Made by a program: the position numbers and the translations under genes. Positions 21,726-32,500 of a DNA stretch of 64,000 nt are shown here, one piece after another. The notes under the pieces are model-generated. The model had not been told where the DNA came from and did no database searches. It worked only from the letters and a program-made list of their open reading frames with translations. Numbering within the stretch: the stretch's first letter is position 1; the number at the start of each line of letters is the position of its first letter. This DNA is from Anisus vortex (Eukaryota > Mollusca > Gastropoda > Planorbidae), in the NCBI GenBank assembly GCA_949126835.1, contig OX421507.1:34245115-34309114 (forward strand), written 5' to 3'.

Positions 21726-22185
21726 CTTCCTTTATTTTAAGTTGCAATTTCTGTCTGTCTGTCTGATTGCAATCATGCGTGCGTCGTGGGAGCAAAACTT
21801 TGCTTCGGTTTTTCGACCACTTTCCGTGGTCTGATCGTGATGGAATTTGGACAGCAGATTTGGGGCGCCCAACAATACATCCTATCAAATTTTCAGTTAA
21901 AACGATATAATAATACTACACTTATGACAATATTCATTTCTTAAAAGGAAAGTATAAGAAATATTTTGATTTCGCGTTAAAAATGCCCGTGCAACTTTTT
22001 ATACTTTTTCGGCGCAAAGCTAGAAAAAAAAATTATGCACTAAGATTATTTTTAGAACAATTCATACGGAGTAAGGAGATATTTTTGAGATTTGCGACAC
22101 ATATATTTTTCTGTACGTTTCATTTGCAGTAGTCAATCAATTATTTAATTACAAGAAGGTTAACTTAGTTTGCAAATAAAGGGAG
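21726..22185. mobile_element. TA-flanked MITE, copy 2 of 3
   Basis: Same family, about 460 bp, with left end CTTCCTTTATTTTAAG (one change in the inverted repeat) and right end AAATAAAGGGAG; bordered by TA on both sides. It is separated from copy 1 by a 36-bp linker containing AAAACTTCGTTTTTATGG, which recurs between copies 2 and 3. Confidence 0.85.
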
Positions 22186-22221
22186 TATAATGAAAACTTC
22201 GTTTTTATGGTTTTCTTGTTA

Positions 22222-22688
22222 CTTCCTTTATTTTAAGTTTCAATTTCTGTCTGTCTGATTGCAATCATGCGTGCGTCGTGGGATCGTCGTGGGAGCAAGA
22301 ATTGGCTTCGATTTTTCGACCACTTCCCGTGGTCCGATCAAGCTGAAATTTGGACAGCAGACTTGTGGCGCCTAACAATACACCCTATCAAATTTTCAGT
22401 TAAAACAACTTAATAATACTACACTTATGACAATATTCAATTCTTAAAATGAAAGTAAAAGAAAAATTTTGATTTCGCGTTAAAAATGCCTGTGCAACTT
22501 TTCATAGTTTTTCGGCGCAAAGCTAGAAAAAAAAATTATGCGCTAAGATTATTTTTAGAACTATTCATACGGAGTAAGGAGATATTTTTTAGATTTGCGA
22601 CACAGATATTTTTCTGTACGTTTCATTTGCAGTAGTCAATCAATTATTTAATTAGATGATGGTAAACTTAGTTTGCAAATAAAGGGAG
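22222..22688. mobile_element. TA-flanked MITE, copy 3 of 3
   Basis: Same family, about 467 bp, with an extra GATCGTCGTGG duplication near 22282. After its right end the linker is partly deleted: only ATGGTTTTCTTGTT remains. Repetition of the linker argues for tandem duplication of element plus linker rather than three separate insertions. Confidence 0.85.
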
Positions 22689-22870
22689 TAAATAAATGGT
22701 TTTCTTGTTTTTTAATTATCATTACTATTTGTCGTCACTTCTATATAATAAATAGTATGGTGCGTCTACATATAAAGTAAGAGTAGCTTGAAGCAGTCAT
22801 TAACTCATATAATTACAATGAATTTGTCGTGTAGCTCGTAGGATCGAACATTTATTACCGAAGACATAAT

Positions 22871-23458
22871 TCATACATCAGCACTCTTCTATATGGCTGT
22901 GAGTCATGGACCACCTACGCGAGACATGAAAGGAAGCTCAACAGCTTCCACATGAGGTGCCTACGGCGCATACTGTGGATCCAGTGGCAGGATAGGGTAT
23001 CCAATACAGAGGTGCTGGAGCGAGCCAGCTCAAGCAGTCTCCATGCCGTGCTCAGCGAGAAACGCCTCAGGTGGCTCGGTCATGTAAGGAGGATGAAAGC
23101 AGGCCGTATCCCCAAAGACCTACTCTACGGAGAGCTGGTTGAAGGTCACAGAAAGATAAGGCGCTGGAAACTGCGCTTCAAGGACCTGTGCAAAAGGGAC
23201 TTGATTCAGAGCTTCATTGACCTCGACAATTTGGAATGTCACACTGCTGATCGACCAACCTGGAGGCTCGCAGTCAGGCGTGGCACATCGTGCGCAGAAA
23301 CTGTGCGTAACGAGACTGCCATCCAGAAAAGAGCGAGGCGGAAACACCTGCTACAACAGCCATCCGCCTTCAAATGCCTCAAGTGCGACAAGGATTGCCA
23401 CTCCCGAGTTGGTCTACACAGCCATTCTCGACGGTGCAGCTGGACACCTCACCCATGA
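22871..23458 (+). pseudogene. C-terminal fragment of a non-LTR retrotransposon polyprotein
   Basis: An uninterrupted frame of about 195 codons. It begins with STLLYGCESWTTYARHERK, passes through MRCLRRILWIQWQDRVSN, LRWLGHVRRM, GRIPKDLLYGEL and a WRLAVR segment, and ends with a CxxC...H...H finger-like motif (FKCLKCDKDC, then GLHSHSRRC) and TGA at 23456. LYGCE.W, R.LRWLGHV.RM and IPK.LLYGEL are hallmark sequences of the region after the reverse transcriptase domain in many animal LINEs (family knowledge). No reverse transcriptase motif lies upstream, so the copy is 5'-truncated, although the remaining part has no stops and may be fairly young. Its 3' untranslated region continues to about 24165, interrupted by a SINE. 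Confidence 0.8.
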
Positions 23459-24165
23459 AGCTACACCATCGTCTCTCGAGACGGACGGATGCCGACGACG
23501 AATTCATACTGTAGTAAAACAAAATCGAACGAGCCTTCCGGCTCTTACTTCCAAGGTGTAACAATTTTCAGACCGGGCGGCAGCCTCACCACGGCACTTC
23601 GGAACCTCGGAACATTGTCGTGGTAAGTAAAGTACCCTTCTGACCAAACTGATCGCAGGAATGGTGAAGCAGCGTTCACCAGTTTCCGGTGATCACAGCA
23701 TACTAGGGGATGTATGGCCAGCATAATGCCTAGCCGCCTTTACTTTACCCCAAACTAATGTCAAGTACCCATCAGGGCTAAGTATTTCCAGGGACACTTT
23801 CAAGGTCCAGAGAAAAAAATTCCAGCGTGCACTAAGATTCGAACCCAGTACCTTCGGATCGCCAGTCGAACGCGCTGGCGCTCGACCACCGTGTCCCATA
23901 CAATGTCGTGGTGGCTCGATCTTATACCTGTAATGTCGGCCGGCAGCGCAAATCCCATCCGTAGTAGCCACCCAGGCACCAGGGCAGTGTTGAGGTTGTA
24001 TAACTGTGCTCTTTGATTCCTCCCCATCTTCTCTGCGGTACAATGAGTCTCGGAAGCCGCACAGCAGGGGCTGTACCCCCAACCCCATTTATGCTTTGAC
24101 ATAAACCTTTTTGCTATTGATACAAGCGTACTGCTAGTTTCCATACTTCCTGTACCGCTTTGAGG
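23459..24165 (+). mobile_element. 3' untranslated region of the LINE, split by a SINE
   Basis: Follows the stop codon directly. Blocks such as CCGGCTCTTACTTCCAAGG, CACCACGGCACTTC, CCAGGCACCAGGGCAG and GAGTCTCGG recur in order at 14030-14475, which marks it as part of the repeated element. Positions 23625-23899 are a later SINE insertion. The downstream end is uncertain. Confidence 0.6.
23625..23899 (-). mobile_element. tRNA-derived SINE, family 1, copy 4 (nested, with target duplication)
   Basis: On the minus strand: head GGTCGAGCGCCAGCGCG, B box GGGTTCGAATCTT, family body, and tail ACTGCTTCACC...GATCAGTTTGGTCAGAAGGG. It is flanked by a 13-bp target-site duplication with one mismatch: ACATTGTCGTGGT (23612-23624) and ACAATGTCGTGGT (23900-23912). 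It sits inside the LINE 3' region, so it is younger than that copy. Confidence 0.88.
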
Positions 24166-24254
24166 CCAATGAGTGCAAAAGGGCTGCAGATTTACTAGAA
24201 AGAAGTCAGGAGGTAAACTGCGTGCAATATAAGGGACACCCCTCGGCCTATAAA
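24166..24254. other. Short intergenic spacer
   Basis: Nothing recognised; GGACACCCCTCGGCCTATAA lies just before the next LINE terminus. Confidence 0.4.
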
Positions 24255-24310
24255 TCTTAATAAATACGTGTAGGCCGCAATAATCCTCTTAATAGAAGGA
24301 GAGTTAGTAA
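24255..24310 (+). mobile_element. 3' end of a LINE (shared terminus), diverged copy
   Basis: GGCCGCAATAATCCTCTTAA and TAGAAGGAGAGTTAGTAAT resemble, with several differences, the GACGCAATAATCTTCTTTA...GAAGGAGCGTCTGTAAT terminus near 8.5 kb. It is the most diverged of the four copies. Confidence 0.45.
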
Positions 24311-24721
24311 TACAATTTGTGTTTACACCGTAAGTATGACGGGAATCATTCCGCTTTTAATTAAACTTCATATTATATATATTTTGTATAAGTGTAATAT
24401 ATTAAAACGTAATACTACTAAAAGTACTCAACACAAGGCTTTATTCTGAAAAAATTGTTAACACGAGTAAACATCAAGTAGTAGACAAGGTAATAACAAA
24501 CACACTGGGGAATTATAGGCCAACAACACAGGGGGAAGCACTCTCACAGTTCTCACATGGTAAATAACACAACAAATAGTCTTAAATGTTACAACAAAAA
24601 GTTGTGCAGTTCCCCCTCGCCCCCTCCCCCCCCCCCCCCCGAAAAAAATACATATTTTTAGATTGCATTATTTAAACTGTTAAAAAGTAAATTACTTTAG
24701 AATTTAAGAAAAAATACTTAC

Positions 24722-24783
24722 GTGCATTTTAAACCTGCACAGCATTTATTACCTACAAAACAGGGCTCATCCCATTTAACACA
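24722..24783 (-). CDS. Candidate small exon with cystine-knot-like cysteine pattern
   Basis: The 20 encoded residues have cysteines spaced C-x6-C-x5-CC-x4-C (beginning CVKWDEPC), the first five of the six-cysteine pattern of inhibitor cystine knot (knottin) peptides. The sixth would be expected in the following exon. On the minus strand the segment is preceded by a pyrimidine-rich CTATCTCTCTGAG acceptor and followed by AC|GTAAGTATTT, a near-perfect splice donor. ICK folds occur in protease inhibitors, antimicrobial peptides, signalling peptides and venom peptides, so no function is assigned. No signal peptide exon or partner exon was found in the window, and the stretch is short enough for chance. 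Confidence 0.35.
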
Positions 24784-24905
24784 CTCAGAGAGATAGTCAG
24801 TATGTCTTATTTCAATAAAGTAAACAAAAATATTAAACAAAATCTTACTTGACTTAAATGGATAATTAAAAGAAATAATTACAGAATGCATTTTATGGTG
24901 CATGA

Positions 24906-25107
24906 CAGGGGTCTGCAACCTTCTGATAACAGTCTGGCCAAAAGTATAATTTCTAATTCATTCAGCTTGATAACAGCCTAAAAGTCAGCCTGCTCTTGCA
25001 CTCAATTTTATGTAGAAGACAACTTGAAAATACTTTTTTTTGGGAGGGAGGTGCTTCCGCGTGCCATTGAAAAGTCTGGCACGCTTTCCGTAGGTGGCCA
25101 ACCCTTT
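24906..25107. mobile_element. hAT-like MITE, family A/C, copy 2
   Basis: Begins CAGGGGTCTGCAACC and ends near GTGGCCAACCCTTT, an imperfect terminal inverted repeat. The flanks GTGCATGA and GTGTATAA match at 6 of 8 positions, a plausible degraded 8-bp target duplication. The interior aligns with 2690-2869. No coding frame. Confidence 0.6.
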
Positions 25108-25260
25108 GTGTATAACATTCGATGTTGTCGAGGAATAAAAAAACTTTAAGTATGCATTGTTGTTTTTTTCTAGTTTATTGCCAACAATTAAGTCGCCTAT
25201 ATCGCCAAGTAGGATTGTAAGATAAGGAAAGTGTTGTATTTAATGGGTTTGATATATTTA

Positions 25261-25278
25261 TATCTCTCTCTCTCTCTA

Positions 25279-25356
<78 letters not shown>

Positions 25357-25385
25357 TATATATATATATATATTATATATATTGT
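25261..25385. repeat. (CT)n, (TA)n and (ATA)n microsatellite cluster
   Basis: A TCTCTC run, then a TA run, then an ATAATA run, then another TA run, ending right at the start of the LTR. The LTR appears to have inserted in or next to the microsatellite. Confidence 0.95.
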
Positions 25386-26004
25386 TACGAATATCGGTCA
25401 TAAATGAATGACGTAGTAAAGCATTGACCTCTTAACAAGTGCGTATCAGAGTCCAAGGCGACCAAGGTTTGACCTTTGTGCCCTGAGGGCAGTTTAAATA
25501 AAATAATTCGTTCAAGCCCGTGGAAATTGGAGGATAATTCTGGATCGTAGTAATTATAGAGAAAGAGGTTAAAATGCGTATTAAGACCCTGTAGAATCTT
25601 CGATGATAGTTTTCTTTGTAAAGTCCCCACCTCCTTAAAGTTAGTTCAGTTTGAAAGTTTGTGGAGTGAAGTCGCTATATTGATTTGTATATTATATGCC
25701 ATTTTATTGAAACTTATGTTGCCATCAGTTGATGAAATTTATTGATCGTTTATATTGAGTCTACAATTTAAATAAAATTGTTTATTCAACAACTGGAGTT
25801 GTTTGATCTATCATTGTTGAGAAAGGTGTTGAAGATAATTATCACGAATATAACTACATTACTGCATAGACCTGTCAGTCAAGGAACCCCTAGCTTGGGC
25901 TACAGATTAGCAGAATCTAGAGACTTCTAATAAAGATACAACTATATACATTGAATCCGATTTAACGAGTCGTAATAATAGTCATCATAGAGACGTCCAA
26001 AACA
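25383..26004 (+). mobile_element. 5' LTR of an LTR retrotransposon
   Basis: About 622 bp starting TGTTACGAATATCGG and ending GACGTCCAAAACA, so the ends form the expected short TGTT...AACA inverted repeat. It contains a polyadenylation signal AATAAA (25771-25776). It is followed within a few bases by a primer-binding-site-like sequence, then a leader and a gag-like start codon, which is the order of a Ty3/gypsy-like element. The left end abuts a microsatellite, so no target duplication can be read. The matching 3' LTR, if it exists, is beyond the window. Confidence 0.65.
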
Positions 26005-26007
26005 ATT

Positions 26008-26026
26008 TGCGGGCTTGCGTCCGATA
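26008..26026 (+). promoter_or_regulatory. Primer binding site, tRNA-Pro-like
   Basis: TGCGGGCTTGCGTCCGATAT resembles the tRNA-Pro-complementary primer site used by many retroelements (TGGGGGCTCGTCCGGGAT), with a few substitutions and a two-base insertion. It lies 3-4 bases after the LTR end, the usual position. Confidence 0.5.
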
Positions 26027-26180
26027 TAGTTGTATAGTGAAGCATATATTCAAGTTGTGTTGTGTTGTGTGTGTAAAGCCGTGACCTACTGAGCAAGTCT
26101 AATAACGCTGAATTTATTCTTCCGATTGGAAAAACGTAAGTTGGAAAAATTTACCACTTTATAAATCTCTTAACTAAAGA
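26027..26180 (+). other. Retrotransposon leader
   Basis: Non-coding stretch between the primer binding site and the gag start codon, with a GTTGTGTTGTGTTGTGTG simple run. Candidate location of packaging signals by analogy; nothing more is visible. Confidence 0.45.
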
Positions 26181-26258
26181 ATGGAATTTATTGAAAATCC
26201 AGAAGAAGAAGTTCTGAAAACTTTATCAATAAAGAAGTTAAAAGAGATCGCTGAGTAG
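26181..26258 (+). pseudogene. Start of retrotransposon gag, truncated into the 21-bp array
   Basis: ATG at 26181 opens a 25-codon frame beginning MEFIENPEEE and ending KKLKEIAE, then TAG at 26256. The acidic N-terminus followed by a short amphipathic LxxLxxxxLxxIA helix resembles N-termini of snail and other metazoan Ty3/gypsy Gag proteins, as far as I know them. The stop is the TAG of the first 21-bp satellite unit. The last codons, GCTGAG, already fit the unit's phase, so no break between gag and satellite can be seen. In this register neighbouring units with TAC in place of TAG read on as EYVGAT. Confidence 0.55.
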
Positions 26259-27364
26259 GTCGGCGCTACAGTTGAGTACGTCGGCGCTACCTTTTAGTTG
26301 GTCGGCGCTACCTTTGAGTAGGTCGGCGCCACTGCTATATAGGTCGGCGCTATCGCTGGGTAGGTCGGAGCCACCGCTAAGTAGGTCGGCGCTACCGCCG
26401 GGTAGGTCGGCGCTACCGCTAGGTAGGTCGGCGCTACCGCTGGGTAGGTCGGCGCTATCGCTGGGTAGGTCGGCGCTACAGTTGAGTACGTCGGCGCTAC
26501 CTTTTAGTAGGTCGGCGCTACCTTTTAGTAGGTCGGCGCAACTTTTAGTAGGTCGGTGCCATCTTTGAGTAGGTCGGCGCCACCGCTAAGTAGGTCGGCG
26601 CTACCGCTGGGTAGGTCGGCGCTACAGTTGAGTACGTCGGCGCTACCTTTTAGTAGGTCGGCGCTACCTTTAAGTAGGTCGGCGCCACCGCTAAGTAGGT
26701 CGGGGCTACCGCTAGGTAGGTCGGCGCTACCGCTGGGTAGGTCGCGCTACCGCCGGGTAGGTCGGCGCTACCGCCGGGTAGGTCGGCGCTACCGCTGGGT
26801 AGGTCGGCGCTACCGCTGAGTAGGTCGGCGCTACCGTTGGGTAGGTCGGCGCTACCGCTGGGTAGGTCGGCGCTACCGCTGAGTAGGTCGGCGCTACAGT
26901 TGAGTACGTCGGCGCTACCTTTTAGTTGGTCGGCGCTACCTTTGAGTAGGTCGGCGCCACTGCTATATAGGTCGGCGCTATCGCTGGGTAGGTCGGAGCC
27001 ACCGCTAAGTAGGTCGGCGCTACCGCTGAGTAGGTCGGCGCTACCGCTGGGTAGTTCGGCGCTACCGCTGGGTAGGTCGGCGCTACCCCTGGGTAGGTCG
27101 GCGCTACCGCTGGGTAGGTCGGCGCTACAGCTGAGTACGTCGGCGCTACCTTTTAGTAGGTCGGCGCTACCATTTAGTAGGTCGGCACTACCGCTGGGTA
27201 GGTCGGCGCTACCGCTGGGTAGGTCGGCGCTACCGCTGGGTAGGTCGGCGCTATCGCTGGGTAGGTCGGCGCTACAGTTGAGTACGTCGGCGCTACCTTT
27301 TAGTAGGTCGGCGCTACCTTTTAGTAGGTCGGCGCAACTTTTAGTAGGTCGGTGCCACCTTTGA
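26256..27364. repeat. Higher-order block with about 620-bp duplication
   Basis: The opening block, with an ACAGTTGAGTACG unit, a TTAGTTGGTCGG unit, a CTGCTATATAGG unit and a GGTCGGAGCCACC unit, occurs first at about 26270-26400 and again at about 26895-27020. The same ordered group recurs near 31.9, 33.1, 34.6, 37.5, 38.7, 42.6, 47.6 and 48.8 kb. Confidence 0.8.
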
Positions 27365-29502
27365 GTAGGTCGGCGCCACCGCTAAGTAGGTCGGCGCTAC
27401 CGCTGGGTAGGTCGGCGCTAACGCTGGGTAGGTCGGCGCTACCGCTGAGTAGGTCGGCGCTACCGCTGAGTAGGTCGTCGCTACCGCTGTGTAGGTCGGC
27501 GCTACCGCTGGGTAGGCCGGCGCTACCTCTGAGTACTTCGGCGCTACCTTTTAGTAGGTCAGCGCTACCTTTGAGTAGGTCTGCGCCGACGCTAATTAGG
27601 TCGCCGCTACCGCTGGGTAGGTCGGCGCCACCGCTGGGTAGGTCGGCGCTACCGCTGGATAGGTCGGCGCTACCGCTGGTTAGGTCGGCGCTACCGCTGA
27701 GTAGGTCGGCTCTACCGCTGGGTAGGTCGGCGCTACAGTTGAGTACGTCGGCGCTACCTTTTAAAAGGTCGGCGCTACCTTTTAGTAGGTCTGCGCCACC
27801 CCTAAGTAGTTCGGCGCTACCGCTGAGTAGGTCGGCGCTACCGCTGGTAAGTCGGCACTACCGTTTAGTAGGTCGCCGCTACCGCTGGATAGGTCGGCGC
27901 TACCACTGGGTAGGTCGGTGCTACCGCTAAGTAAGTCGGCGCTACCGCTGAGTAGGTCGGCGCTAACGCTGAGTAAGTCGGCGCTACCGCTGAGTAGGTC
28001 GGCACTACCGCCGGGTAGGTCGGCGCTACCGCTGGGTAGGTCGGCGCTACCGCTGGGTAGGTCGGCGCTACCGCTAAGTAGGTCGGCGCTACAGATGAGT
28101 ACGTCGGCGCTACCTTTTAGTAGGTCGGCGCTACCTTTAAGTAAGTCGGCGCCACCGCTAAGTAGGTCGGGGCTACCGCTGGGTAGGTCGGCGCTACCGC
28201 TGGGTAGGTCGGCGCTACCGCTGAGTAGGTCGGCGCTACCGCTGAGTACGTCGGCGCTACCTTTTAGTAGGTCGGCGCTACCTTTGAGTAGGTCGGCGAT
28301 ACCGCTAGGTAGTTCGGCGCTACCGCCGGGTAGGTCGGCGCTACCGCCGGGTAGGTCGGCGCTACTTCTGGGTAGATCGGCGCTACCGCTGGGTAGGTCG
28401 GCGCTACCGCTGGGTAGGTCGGCGCTACCGCTGGGTAGGTCGGCGCTACCTCTGAGTAAGTCGGCGCTACCTTTTAGTAGGTCAGCGCTACCTTTGAGTA
28501 GGTCTGCGCCGACGCTAAGTAGGTCGCCGCTACCGCTGGGTAGGTCGGCGCCACCGCTGGGTAGGTCGGCGCTACCGCTGGATAGGTCGGCGCTACCGCT
28601 GGGTAGGTCGGCGCTACCGCTGAGTAGGTCGGCTCTACCGCTGGGTAGGTCGGCGCTACAGTTGAGTACGTCGGCGCTACCTTTTAGAAGGTCGGCGCTA
28701 CCTTTTAGTAGGTCTGCGCCACCCCTAAGTAGTTCGGCGCTACCGCTGAGTAGGTCGGCGCTTCCGCTGGGTAAGTCGGCACTACCGTTTAGTAGGTCGG
28801 CGCTACCGCTGGATAGGTCGGCGCTACCACTGGGTAGGTCGGTGCTACCGCTGAGTAAGTCGGCGCTACCGCTGAGTAGGTCGGCGCTAACGCTGAGTAA
28901 GTCATCGCTACCGCTGAGTTGGTCGGCACTACCGCCGGGTAGGTCGGTGCTTCCGCCGGGTAGGTCGGCGCTACCGCTGGGTAGGTCGGCGCTACCGCTG
29001 GGTAGGTCGGCGCTACAGTTGAGTACGTCGGCGCTACCTTTTAGTAGGTCGGCGCTACCTTTAAGTAAGTCGGCGCCACCGCTAAGTAGGTCGAGGCTAC
29101 CGCTGGGTAGGTCGGCGCTACCGCTGGGTAGGTCGGCGCTACCGCTGGGTAGGTCGGCGCTACCGCTGAGTAGGTCGGTGCTACCGCTGAGTACGTCGGC
29201 GCTACCGCTGAGTAGGTCGGCGCTACCGCTGAGTACGTCGGCGCTACCTTTTAGTAGGTCGGCGCTACCTTTGAGTAGGTCGGCGATACCGCTAGGTAGG
29301 TCGGCGCTACCGCCGGGTAGGTCGGCGCTACCGCCGGGTAGGTCGGCGCTACTTCTGGGTAGGTCGGCGCTACCGCTGGGTAGGTCGGCGCTACCGCTGG
29401 GTAGGTCGGCGCTACCGCTGGGTAGGTCGGCGCTACCGCTGGGTAGGTCGGCGCTACCGCTGAGTAGGTCGGCGCTACAGCTGAGTACGTCGGCGCTACA
29501 GC

Positions 29503-32500
29503 TGAGTACGTCGGCGCTACCTTTTAGTAGGTCGGCGCTACCATTTAGTAGGTCGGCGCCACCTTTGAGTAGGTCTGCGCCACCACTAAGTAGGTCGGCG
29601 CTACCGCTGGGTAGGTCGGCGCTACCGCTGAGTAGGTCGGCGCTACCGCTGAGTAGGTCGGCGCTACCGCTGGGTACGTCGGCGCTACCTTTTAGTAGGT
29701 CGGCGCTACCGCTGTGTAGGTCGGCGCTACCTTTCAGTAGGTCAGCGCTACCGCTGAGTAGGTCGGCGATACCGCTGAGAAGGTCGGCGCTAACGCTGAG
29801 TAAGTTGGCGCTACCGCTGAGTTGGTCGGCACTACCGCCGGGTAGGTCGGTGCTTCCGCCGGGTAGTTCGGCGCTACCGCTGGGTAGGTCGGCGCTACCG
29901 CTGGGTAGGTCGGCGCTACAGTTGAGTACGTCGGCGCAACCTTTTAGTAGGTCGGCGCTACCTTTAAGTAAGTCGGCGCCACCGCTAAGTAGGTCGGGGC
30001 TACCGCTGGGTAGGTCGGCGCTACCGCTGGGTAGGTCGGCGCTACCGCTGAGTAGGTCGGCGCTACCGCTGAGTACGTCGGCGCTGCCTTTTAAAAGGTC
30101 GGCGCTACCTTTGAGTAGGTCGGCGATACCGCTAGGTAGGTCGGCGCTACCGCCGGGTAGGTCGGCGCTACCGCCGGGTAGGTCGGCGCTACCGCTGGGT
30201 AGGTCGGCGCTACTTCTGGGTAGGTCGGCGCTACCGCTGGGTAGGTCGGCGCTACCACTGGGTAGGTCGGCGCTACCGCTGGGTAGGTCGGCGCTACCGC
30301 TGGGTAGGTCGGCGCTACCGCTGAGTAGGTCGGCGCTACAGCTGAGTACGTCGGCGCTACCTTTTAGTAGGTCGGCGCTACCATTTAGTAGGTCGGCGCC
30401 TTCTTTGAGTAGGTCGGCGCCACCACTAAGTAGGTCGGCGCTACCGCTGGGTAGGTCGGCGCTACCGCTGAGTAGGTCGGCGCTACCGCTGAGTAGGTCG
30501 GCGCTACCGCTGGGTACGTCGGCGCTACCTTTTAGTAGGTCGGCGCTACCGCTGTGTAGGTCGGCGCTACCTTTCAGTAGGTCAGCGCTACCGCTGAGTA
30601 GGTCGGCGATACCGCTGGATAAGTCGGCGCTACCTTTTGTAGGTCGGCGCTAACTTTGAGTAGGTCTGCGCCACCGCTAAGTAGGTCGCCGCTACCGCTG
30701 GGTAGGTCGGCGCTACCGCTGGATAGGTCGGCGCTACCGCTGGGTAGGTCGGCGCTACCGCTGCGTAGGTCGGCGCTCCCGCTGAGTAGGTCGGCGCTAC
30801 CGCTGGGTAGGTCGGCGCTACCGCTGGGTAGGCCGGCGCTACCGCTGGGTAGGCCGGCGCTACCTCTGAGTACGTCGGCGCTACCTTTTAGTAGGTCAGC
30901 GCTACCTTTGAGTAGGTCTGCGCCACCGCAAAGTAGGTCGCCGCTACAGCTGGGTAGGTCGGCGCTACCGTTGGGTAGGTCGGCGCTACCGCTGGGTAAT
31001 TCGGCACTACCGTTTAGTAGGTCGGCGCTACCGCTGGATAGGTCGGCGCTACCACTGGGTAGGTCGGTGCTACCGCGGAGTATGTCGGCGCTACCTCTGA
31101 GAACGTCGGCGCTACATTTGAGTATGTCGGCGCTACCTTTGAGTAGGTCGGTGCAACCGCTAAGTACGTCGGCGCTACCGCTTAGTAGGTCGGCGCTACC
31201 GCTAAGTAGGTCGGCGCTACAGTTGAGTACGTCGGCCCTACCTTTTAGTAGGTCGGCGCTACCTTTAAGTAAGTCGGCGCCACCGCTAAGTAGGTCGGAG
31301 CTACCGCTGGGTAGGTCGGCGCTACCGCTGGGTAGGTCGCGCTTCCGCCGGGTAGGTCGGCGCTACCGCCGGGTAGGTCGGCGCTACTTCTGGGTAGGTC
31401 GGCGCTACCGCTGGGTAGGTCGGCGCTACCGTTGGGTAGGTCGGCGCTACCGCTGGGTAGGTCGGCGCTACCGCTGAGTAGGTCGGCGCTACAGTTGAGT
31501 ACGTCGGCGCTACCTTTTAGTTGGTCGGCGCTACCTTTGAGTAGGTCGGCGCAACCGCTAAGTACGTCGGCGCTACCGCTAAGTAGGTCGGCGCTACCGC
31601 TAAGTAGGTCGGCGCTACAGTTGAGTACGTCGGCGCTACCTTTTAGTAGGTTGGCGCTACCTTTAAGTAGGTCGGCGCCACCGCTAAGTAGGTCGGGGCT
31701 ACCGCTGGGTAGGTCGGTGCTACCGCTGGGTAGGTCGCGCTACCGCCGGGTAGGTCGGCGCTACGGCTGGGTAGGTCGGCGCTACTTCTGGGTAGGTCGG
31801 CGCTACCGCTGGGTAGGTCGGCGCTACCGCTGGGTAGGTCGGCGCTACCGTTGGGTAGGTCGGCGCTACCGCTGGGTAGGTCGGCGCTACCGCTGAGTAG
31901 GTCGGCGCTACAGTTGAGTACATCGGCGCTACCTTTTAGTTGGTCGGCGCTACCTTTGAGTAGGTCGGCGCCACTGCTATATAGGTCCGCGCTATCGCTG
32001 GGTAGGTCGGAGCCACCGGTAAGTAGGTCGGCGCTACCGCTGGGTAGGTCGGCGCTACCGCTGGGTAGGTCGGCGCTACCGCTGGGTAGGTCGGCGCTAC
32101 CCCTGGGTAGGTCGGCGCTACCGCTGGGTAGGTCGGCGCTACAGCTGAGTACAACGGCGCTACCTTTTAGTATGTCGGCGCTACCATTTAGTAGGTCGGC
32201 ACTACCGCTGGGTAGGTCGGCGCTACCGCTGGGTAGGTCGGCGCTACCGCTTAGTAGGTCGGCGCTATCGCTGGGTAGGTCGGCGCTACAGTTGAGTACG
32301 TCGGCGCTACCTTTTAGTAGGTCGGCGCTACCTTTTAGTAGGTCGGCGCAACTTCTAGTAGGTCGGTGCCACCTTTGAGTAGGTCGGCGCCACCGCTAAG
32401 TAGGTCGGCGCTACCGCTGGGTAGGTCGGCGCTACCGCTGGGTAGGTCGGCGCTACCGCTGGGTAGGTCGGCGCTACCCCTGGGTAGGTCGGCGCTACCG

